NCBI GenBank assembly: GCA_020631035.1
Contig: JAHDIA010000320.1
Span: forward strand, 1 to 7,094
Source: Chitinophagales bacterium
GTDB lineage: Bacteria; Bacteroidota; Bacteroidia; Chitinophagales; UBA2359
Direction of reading: 5' to 3'
DNA: 7,094 nucleotides
The notes under the pieces: model-generated
The model's database searches: none
What the model saw: the letters and a program-made list of their open reading frames with translations, nothing else
Told to the model about the DNA's origin: nothing
Position numbers and translations under genes: made by a program
Shown here: positions 1-4,254 of the stretch, in pieces
Layout: each line of letters begins with the position of its first letter
Numbering within the stretch: the first letter of the stretch is position 1

Positions 1-51
1 AATGTGCCTATGAAACAAGTTCAGGAAATTAGAGCCTCCTTAAAGAGTTGA
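1..51 (+). CDS. 3' end of an upstream gene (partial, unidentified)
   Basis: Frame 1 is open from the first base and reads NVPMKQVQEIRASLKS before a TGA at 49-51. The composition (charged, helix-like) is compatible with the C-terminus of a cytoplasmic protein. The stop codon sits inside the left arm of a small hairpin followed by a T-run (44-69), which fits the end of a transcription unit. Sixteen residues are too few to name a family, and no function is proposed. The coding call rests only on the open frame and the terminator-like context, so it could be chance. Confidence 0.4.
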   Translation, partial: NVPMKQVQEIRASLKS

Positions 52-69
52 TACAATAACTCTCTTTTG
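44..69 (+). terminator. weak intrinsic terminator-like hairpin
   Basis: AGAGTT (44-49) pairs with AACTCT (58-63) around an 8-nt loop. It is followed by C and four T (65-68). The stem is only six base pairs and AT-rich, so termination would be weak. Its position on the stop codon of the incoming frame is the main support. Confidence 0.35.
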
Positions 70-131
70 TCCCTACAACAAAGCAAGACTTTTAAACGTT
101 TTAATTCACGTATAAAAAAGTTATAAAAGAA

Positions 132-767
132 ATGTCGGATTATAGAACATTGCAGAGATGGATTAGTGATGGAGAAAGCGTCAGACTGGATTTTAAAACC
201 AGTATCACCTCCCCTGCCAAAATAGCCAAGAACTTAGTTGCCTTTGCCAATTGCCGAGGCGGAAAAATTGTCGTTGGAATTGAGGACAAAGGATTTTTTG
301 TAGGCGTAGACCTAGAAGGAGAAAAGTACTCCCTCAACAAATCTGCCAAAGACTTTTGCTTTCCTGCCATAGACCTCACTTTTGACACCATACAACACCA
401 AGGCAAACTCGCCCTTATTGGCAATGTTCAAGAGAGTCGTGACAAACCTCACCTCGCCTGGAATAAAAAGAAAACAGACAAACAAATATACATTCGAGTG
501 GCGGACTCTTGTATTGTTGCTCCTAAGAGCATTGCGGATATGCTCCAAAAAGGGGAAATGAATTTTAGCTACCGAACAGGCGACTACCACAAAACCAAAA
601 GGTCGCTCACTGAATACCTTCGAGCAAATGAACAGGTTGACATTCCTACTTTTGCCCAATTGTACAAACTGAGTGAACACAATGCTCAACGCATGTTGGT
701 CGATTTTTTATTTGAAGGCATTTTAAAATTCAAAAGCCAGAACAATTTGATATTTGCTCTGGCTTAG
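132..767 (+). CDS. short AlbA_2 (Schlafen-like) domain protein, possible DNA/ATP-binding regulator
   Basis: This is a 211-residue cytoplasmic protein of the AlbA_2/Schlafen type (COG2865-like). The domain spans about residues 8-135. It has the family's opening GESVRLDFK (14-22), the core AFANCRGGKIVVGIED (37-52), a KPH segment (105-107) and the strand IYIRVADSC (119-127). Members of this family are usually annotated as putative transcriptional regulators or ATP-binding proteins; biochemical roles are mostly unproven. Residues about 150-211 look like a small winged-helix region (TEYLRANEQVDIPTFAQLYKLS). Many COG2865 proteins are twice this length, but short forms of about 200 residues also occur in Bacteroidota, as I recall, so truncation is not implied. 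The ATG at 132 is preceded by AAAAGAA, a poor Shine-Dalgarno match. No partner gene is adjacent; the next gene converges on it. Confidence 0.85.
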   Translation: MSDYRTLQRWISDGESVRLDFKTSITSPAKIAKNLVAFANCRGGKIVVGIEDKGFFVGVDLEGEKYSLNKSAKDFCFPAIDLTFDTIQHQGKLALIGNVQESRDKPHLAWNKKKTDKQIYIRVADSCIVAPKSIADMLQKGEMNFSYRTGDYHKTKRSLTEYLRANEQVDIPTFAQLYKLSEHNAQRMLVDFLFEGILKFKSQNNLIFALA

Positions 768-778
768 GGTTTTATTTT
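734..778 (+). terminator. terminator-like hairpin overlapping the end of the AlbA_2 gene
   Basis: AAGCCAGA (734-741) and TCTGGCTT (758-765) form a perfect 8-bp stem with a 16-nt loop. AGGG and then TTTTATTTT (770-778) follow. The hairpin lies in the last eleven codons and the stop codon of the gene. The T-run starts five bases after the stem, which is not ideal for Rho-independent termination. Confidence 0.5.
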
Positions 779-782
779 CCTG

Positions 783-810
783 CCTTTTCCTTCGGCAAGC
801 TCAGGGAAGG
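783..810. repeat. imperfect inverted repeat in the convergent intergenic gap, possible dispersed element
   Basis: CCTTTTCCT (783-791) can pair with AGGGAAGG (803-810), with a bulge and a G-U pair, enclosing TCGGCAAGCTC. It lies between the convergent genes ending at 767 and 832. The core CTTCGGCAAGCTCAGG resembles a short dispersed motif (CTTCGACAAGCTCAGG) that I recall from many bacterial genomes. It could serve as a shared 3' processing or termination structure, but there is no strong T-run on either strand. No second copy exists in this window, so repeat status is inferred. Confidence 0.35.
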
Positions 811-831
811 TTGATTTTGTACAAAATTATC

Positions 832-2472
832 CTAGTAATCCAACTCATTGATGCCTAAGACGGAACGATTGGGATACCAAGCATCGTAATCGGTTACTTG
901 GATGACACCATCCAAATTGCCATCTAATAAGTTGTAGATGTTGAGTATGGCTGGACTGACACGCCAATCGTCTCGGTCGGTTAATTGAATGATTCCATCT
1001 TGGGTATACTCTCCTGCAAACATCATCCCTCGTCCGTCAGCACTTAATGCTTGTTGAACAGCTCCTAGAGCTTGACTTACCCCAGTGGTAAAATCATAAG
1101 TCACCACACCTGATTGTGCCAGTACACTTGTCGCACTGACCACATCTAAATGGTTTCTGTGGCGAACACAGATGTAGTAATTGCTTCCAAAATATACATT
1201 GTTTTTGAATGCCACAGGCGATACTCCATCTACATCTACTACTCGACCATCTGTCAACAAAATGGCTGCACGGGTTTCTTCGACTACTGTTTGTTTGCTG
1301 GGAGCAGTAATGTCTGGCGTACCCGAACGCATTTCGACCAATACCCAATCAACCATATCGGCGGGCACACTGGCAATGCTTTCGGTTCCTGTATAATTGT
1401 AAGGTGCAGCATTGTAGGGTTGGCTTAATGGAATCAAAGCCCCCAAGCTATTGCGCATTGTTCCTGCTGCATCGTAAGTACCTTCTAGTAATACGCTAAC
1501 TGCTACCGATACGCTATCAGGCTGTAACCCACAAGGCAAAGGATAACTTGCCGTTAAACAGACATTACAAGTATCAATGGTAGGGCAAACCCAGTCATAG
1601 ACAACATCTGTTTCTGCTATCAAATTGGCTTCTAGTATATCTAATTGATCACAATCTCCCTTCAAATAGGTATCCAACCACGGTTTTAAGTGATCTATAA
1701 CCTCTTGTTCTTGGGCAGCTAAACTGATAGAGCCTCCACAACCAAATTGTCCCAATCCACATGTAAAATCGGCATTTGCAAACTGGCAATGGCTCCCACC
1801 TGTAATGTTGACCAAGGTACGACAAGAAACACTTAGGTTATCATACATTGCTCCACTATGGCTTGCAGAGGGTGTTACACAATCGTCACTTCCTTCAATC
1901 ACCATTGTAGGAACTAGTACATTGGCAGCAGCAGCAATAGCAGATGTATTGGTTTCAGCAGCAGCAAAATTGAACAAGGCATCTATGTCTGTATTGTTTT
2001 CGGCTCCTAGGAAACTAGCTCCTCCTCCCATTGAGTGTCCACCCAATGCAGCAGTAGTGCCCACTATACCAAAGAGTGGAGAAGTAGCATCTGTATTTTC
2101 CCCTCGAATGGCAGGTACTAAGAATGCCAAATCCCCCCCAAAATTGGCGTGATTGGGGAAACCTGTCTCTGTATTAGGAAAAGCAACTATGTACCCACAA
2201 GGTACAAGGGCTTCCGCCAACCATTCATATTGAGTATAGCCAATTAAAAAGCCATGCCCAAAAATGATAAGGGGAAACTCGCCCATAGCGGCTGGTGTAT
2301 TGTTTCCTGCACTAGTGGCTGGATAATAAATGGCAGTGGGAATCGAACGATTTCCCCTTGCTGGGTCTGTAAATGTTTCACTGGTTTCACCCACCGCAAA
2401 AGGTTGAGCTGCAAGTGTAAAGCTCATTAGAATACCTAAAAGGAATGTTAGAAGGATAGGAATTTTTTTCAT
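832..2472 (-). CDS. secreted alpha/beta hydrolase, cutinase/polyesterase-like, with C-terminal dockerin-like calcium loops
   Basis: This 546-residue protein begins with a Sec signal peptide (MKKIPILLTFLLGILMSF..., cleavage near residue 22). Residues about 23-270 form a serine hydrolase domain. It has a GHGF oxyanion-type segment (72-75), the nucleophile elbow GGHSMGGG (Ser147), DDCVTP (Asp197 aligns best with the cutinase acid) and GGSHCQ (His228). The motif order and spacing match the polyesterase-lipase-cutinase/chlorophyllase-like group; the substrate is unknown. Residues about 303-465 are a beta-rich module (VVDVDGVSP, VRHRNHL) common in secreted Bacteroidota proteins. Residues 488-499 and 517-528 are two EF-hand/dockerin-like loops; the second, D-G-N-L-D-G-V-I-Q-V-T-D, is canonical. 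About twelve cysteines suggest extracellular disulfides. There is no T9SS YPNP-type tail: the protein ends ...LGINELDY. The start is fixed by the signal peptide. The gene stands alone, divergent from the cupin gene. Confidence 0.87.
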   Translation of the reverse strand: MKKIPILLTFLLGILMSFTLAAQPFAVGETSETFTDPARGNRSIPTAIYYPATSAGNNTPAAMGEFPLIIFGHGFLIGYTQYEWLAEALVPCGYIVAFPNTETGFPNHANFGGDLAFLVPAIRGENTDATSPLFGIVGTTAALGGHSMGGGASFLGAENNTDIDALFNFAAAETNTSAIAAAANVLVPTMVIEGSDDCVTPSASHSGAMYDNLSVSCRTLVNITGGSHCQFANADFTCGLGQFGCGGSISLAAQEQEVIDHLKPWLDTYLKGDCDQLDILEANLIAETDVVYDWVCPTIDTCNVCLTASYPLPCGLQPDSVSVAVSVLLEGTYDAAGTMRNSLGALIPLSQPYNAAPYNYTGTESIASVPADMVDWVLVEMRSGTPDITAPSKQTVVEETRAAILLTDGRVVDVDGVSPVAFKNNVYFGSNYYICVRHRNHLDVVSATSVLAQSGVVTYDFTTGVSQALGAVQQALSADGRGMMFAGEYTQDGIIQLTDRDDWRVSPAILNIYNLLDGNLDGVIQVTDYDAWYPNRSVLGINELDY

Positions 2473-2534
2473 AATAGATAAAATTATAAAAGAACAAACA
2501 TTAATTTAGAGAAAATGTTGAAAAGGAAAGAACA

Positions 2535-2858
2535 ATGAACAATATTTTCGCCTCAATTGCTAATATTCCCAATAAAAAGGAAACCGAAGTTTTTGAAAAG
2601 CTTCTGGAACAAGACAATCTTGTCATTGAACGGATTGTTTCAGCGGGTCAAACCACACCCGAAGGAGAATGGTACGATCAAACGACCAATGAGTGGGTAA
2701 TTCTTCTACAAGGTGAAGCCGAATTGACCTATGAAAATGGGGAGACACAAAGGTTTTCCAAGGGAGATTATGTATTGATACCCAAACACAAGAAACATCG
2801 GGTGACCTATACAAGCGAAATACCGATTTGTATTTGGATAGCAGTACATTTTGAGTAG
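2535..2858 (+). CDS. small single-domain cupin protein
   Basis: This is a 107-residue cytoplasmic protein with no signal peptide, forming one cupin beta-barrel. The segment EWVILLQGEAELTYENGE (53-70) corresponds to cupin motif 1, and GDYVLIPKHKKHRVTYT (77-93) to motif 2. The usual HxH of motif 1 is absent; the equivalent stretch is PEGEWYDQTTNEW (42-54). His88 and nearby acidic residues (Glu43, Asp48, Glu53) are therefore the likely metal ligands, if it binds metal at all. I recognise this variant as a recurrent short-cupin family of unassigned activity. A purine-rich AAGGA (2523-2527), seven bases before the ATG, is one of the better ribosome sites in the window. The gene is divergent from the hydrolase gene, with 62 bp between the starts, and has no clear intrinsic terminator: the palindrome at 2887 follows 29 bp after its stop. 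Confidence 0.82.
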   Translation: MNNIFASIANIPNKKETEVFEKLLEQDNLVIERIVSAGQTTPEGEWYDQTTNEWVILLQGEAELTYENGETQRFSKGDYVLIPKHKKHRVTYTSEIPICIWIAVHFE

Positions 2859-2881
2859 CCCTGCGGGCATATGAAATACCT

Positions 2882-2909
2882 GTAGCGACACACGGCCGTG
2901 TGTCTGTAC
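2882..2909. repeat. long palindrome, possible dispersed (REP-like) element
   Basis: GACACACGGCCGTGTGTC (2887-2904) is an 18-bp perfect palindrome centred on GGCC. After a 2-nt mismatch on each side, GTA (2882-2884) pairs with TAC (2907-2909). It would form a strong cruciform or RNA hairpin. No T-run follows, so it is not a standard terminator. Similar 'GTAGNGACACACGGCC' palindromes recur in intergenic regions of various bacterial genomes, by recollection; there is no second copy in the window. It ends five bases before the first unit of the tandem array. Confidence 0.6.
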
Positions 2910-2914
2910 GAGAC

Positions 2915-3127
2915 GGGCGATTGTACCAAAATGGGTGATTGTACCAAAACGGGCGATTGCACCAAAATGGGCGATTGTACCAAAACGGGCGATTGTACCA
3001 AAACGGGCGATTGTACCAAAACGGGTGATTGTCCAAAATGGGCGATTGCACCAAAATAGGCGATTGTCCAAAACGGGCGATTGCACCAAAATAGGCGATT
3101 GTCCAAAATGGACGGATTATACAAAAT
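2915..3127. repeat. 12-unit tandem repeat array of 17/18-bp units (minisatellite-like)
   Basis: The consensus unit is GGGCGATTGTACCAAAAY. Units start at 2915, 2933, 2951, 2969, 2987, 3005, 3023, 3040, 3058, 3075, 3093 and 3110. Units 1-6 are 18 bp and nearly identical; units 4-6 are exact copies. Units 7, 9 and 11 are 17 bp (GTCC instead of GTACC or GCACC) and alternate with 18-bp units 8 and 10, giving a 35-bp higher-order period. Unit 12 is degenerate. There are no spacers, so this is not CRISPR. The 17-bp units shift the frame and the plus-strand repeat frame stops at 3057-3059, which argues against coding. Several frames are open on the minus strand simply because the unit contains no stop there. 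Confidence 0.93.
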
Positions 3128-3290
3128 AGGCAAAAAAGAAGCACAGCACGAAGCGGATGGATGCAAGAACCGACGAAGGACGTAGAGATACGATGCCTAC
3201 ACCTGATGGAAGCACATACCTTGTATGGCTGAGAGCAGGGACACCCGATGCAAACGAAGCACCAACGCTCTGTCCAAATCCTTGTTAAAT
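3128..3290. other. unassigned GC-richer intergenic segment after the array
   Basis: This 163-bp stretch is visibly richer in G and C than the AT-rich sequence that follows it. The heptamer GAAGCAC occurs three times (3138, 3209, 3256) and GATGCAA twice (3160, 3247). AGC-A-CATAC (3211-3219) and GTATG-GCT (3223-3230) form a compact hairpin with one bulged A and a CTT loop. A 43-codon open frame runs from 3157 to 3288 but has no ribosome site or recognisable similarity, and the heptamer repeats fall in different frames, so I do not call it a gene. The segment ends abruptly at the AT-rich leader of the next gene. It may belong with the palindrome and array as one composite repeat element. Confidence 0.5.
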
Positions 3291-3311
3291 TCAATTAAAA
3301 AAGAAGATTTG
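3282..3311 (+). promoter_or_regulatory. candidate Bacteroidota-type promoter for the peroxiredoxin-like gene
   Basis: TTG (3282-3284), a 19-bp spacer and AAGATTTG (3304-3311) fit the Bacteroidota housekeeping promoter pattern TTG-N19-TAnnTTTG with one mismatch. Transcription would start near 3318 and leave a leader of about 100 nt before the ATG at 3415. The motif is short and degenerate, so a chance match is possible. Confidence 0.35.
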
Positions 3312-3414
3312 TAGAACAATATTGGCAGCTTCTCATTATATTAACTGTTCATATTTACATTCTTTGATAATTTTTAAAGAACCAATACTGATTAAGTTTC
3401 TAACTAAAAATAAA

Positions 3415-4071
3415 ATGAATATGAGAAAATCTATGTTTTTGGTCTTGGTGCTTTTGCTGAGTGCAAGTACAGTATTTGCCCAAGATGTCGTAAAGAAAGA
3501 AATGCCAAAAGACGATGGCATCACCCGTTTGCAAATTGGGGATAAGCTACCCATGACCGATGTTAAAATGCAGGATATTTCGGGAGAAATGTATTCACTG
3601 GATGACTTGATGGGCGAAAATGGTTTGATCCTGAATTTTTCGTGCAACACTTGTCCATTTGTGATTGCCTATTTGGACCGTTATCCAGAAGTAGAAAAAA
3701 TGGCAAAGGAAAACGGAATTGGTCTAGCCTTGCTCAACTCCAATGAGAACAAAAGAGTGGGTGACAATATGGACGATTCGTTTGAAGCCATGCAAGCACA
3801 CGCCCAAGAGAACAATTATGACTGCCACTACCTAGTTGACAAGAACCACCAAATAGCTGATGCCATTGGTGCATTTACCACACCTCACGTTTTCCTATTC
3901 AATGCCGAAAAAGTATTGGTGTACAAAGGTGCCATTGATGACAATTGGCGGAGCAAGGATGGAGTTGAAGTACAGTATTTAGAAATGGCTGTCAAATCTA
4001 TGTTGTCGGGTGAGAAAATTGAAATACCTGAAACAAAAGGAAAAGGTTGTAGTATAAAAAGAATTAAATAA
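3415..4071 (+). CDS. exported peroxiredoxin-like/thioredoxin-fold protein (PRX_like1 type)
   Basis: The preferred start is the ATG at 3415 (218 residues; the ATG at 3421 is almost equivalent). It places the signal peptide MNMRKSMFLVLVLLLSASTV at the N-terminus, with cleavage after FA|QD (residue 22). An upstream ATG at 3322 would bury the signal peptide 31 residues inside and is rejected. The mature protein is a thioredoxin fold of the AhpC/TSA redoxin class: a 'GDKLPMTDV' entry strand, CxxC as SCNTCPF (Cys77, Cys80), LLNSNE (107-112), a cis-proline TTPHVF (Pro157), YKGAIDD (170-176), and the C-terminal GCSIK (Cys212) characteristic of the PRX_like1 group. It probably acts in thiol redox chemistry in the periplasm; peroxidase versus disulfide-reductase activity cannot be decided from sequence. 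It has its own terminator and no adjacent redox partner. Confidence 0.88.
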   Translation: MNMRKSMFLVLVLLLSASTVFAQDVVKKEMPKDDGITRLQIGDKLPMTDVKMQDISGEMYSLDDLMGENGLILNFSCNTCPFVIAYLDRYPEVEKMAKENGIGLALLNSNENKRVGDNMDDSFEAMQAHAQENNYDCHYLVDKNHQIADAIGAFTTPHVFLFNAEKVLVYKGAIDDNWRSKDGVEVQYLEMAVKSMLSGEKIEIPETKGKGCSIKRIK

Positions 4072-4098
4072 CCATTTTACTTTTTTTTTCGTAAAACT

Positions 4099-4142
4099 AA
4101 AATGCCTGCTGAGAATTAAATTCTCAGCAGGCATTTTTTTTT
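4099..4142 (+). terminator. strong intrinsic terminator of the peroxiredoxin-like gene
   Basis: A perfect 17-bp stem (4099-4115 with 4122-4138, core ATGCCTGCTGAGAA) with a 6-nt loop TTAAAT runs directly into nine T (4134-4142). This is a textbook Rho-independent terminator 28 bp after the stop codon. Confidence 0.95.
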
Positions 4143-4254
4143 GTAATCTATTTTACTCTTTAGATTAATTTTTGTTAGCCCCACTAATATAGATATATAT
4201 TTTTATTATCTTACAAATCAAGATATATTCACTTAAAATTTAATTTGTTCAATC
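4143..4254 (+). promoter_or_regulatory. AT-rich leader of the metalloprotease gene (promoter not resolved)
   Basis: This 112-bp gap is strongly AT-rich, with GATATATAT (4192-4200) and a related AGATATATTC (4221-4230). AATTTTTG (4167-4174) and TTAATTTG (4240-4247) each match the Bacteroidota -7 element TAnnTTTG with one mismatch. Only the first has an upstream TTG, at 23 bp, inside the preceding T-run. A promoter must lie here, given the strong terminator just upstream, but I cannot choose a site. No good Shine-Dalgarno sequence precedes the ATG at 4255 (GTTCAATC). Confidence 0.35.

Noticed and set aside
1150..2152. Plus-strand open frames inside the hydrolase gene
   Set aside because: They are antisense shadows of a gene with a clear signal peptide, catalytic triad and calcium loops on the minus strand.
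2485..2534. Promoter AATGTTTG (minus strand) for the hydrolase gene
   Set aside because: It is one mismatch from the -7 consensus but has no TTG at a suitable spacing; the nearest is about 30 bp away.
2931..3059. Plus-strand cysteine-rich repeat peptide (MGDCTKTGDC...)
   Set aside because: The frame is broken by the first 17-bp unit and stops at 3057-3059. No ribosome site precedes the ATG, which lies inside the array.
2915..3127. CRISPR array
   Set aside because: The units are contiguous 17/18-mers with no spacers, and there is no cas gene or leader.
3157..3288. 43-codon open frame after the array
   Set aside because: It has no Shine-Dalgarno sequence, no recognised similarity, and repeated heptamers fall in different frames. 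It is kept only as part of the unassigned segment.
2623..3294. Minus-strand repeat proteins across the array (FWYNRP or RFGTIA hexapeptide repeats)
   Set aside because: Open frames arise because an 18-bp unit lacks stops on that strand in several frames at once. They overlap the cupin gene antisense, have no ribosome site, and the 17-bp units shift frame.
3322..3414. Upstream ATG extension of the peroxiredoxin-like protein
   Set aside because: It would place 31 residues before a well-formed signal peptide, and it overlaps the likely promoter/leader. The ATG at 3415 is much better.
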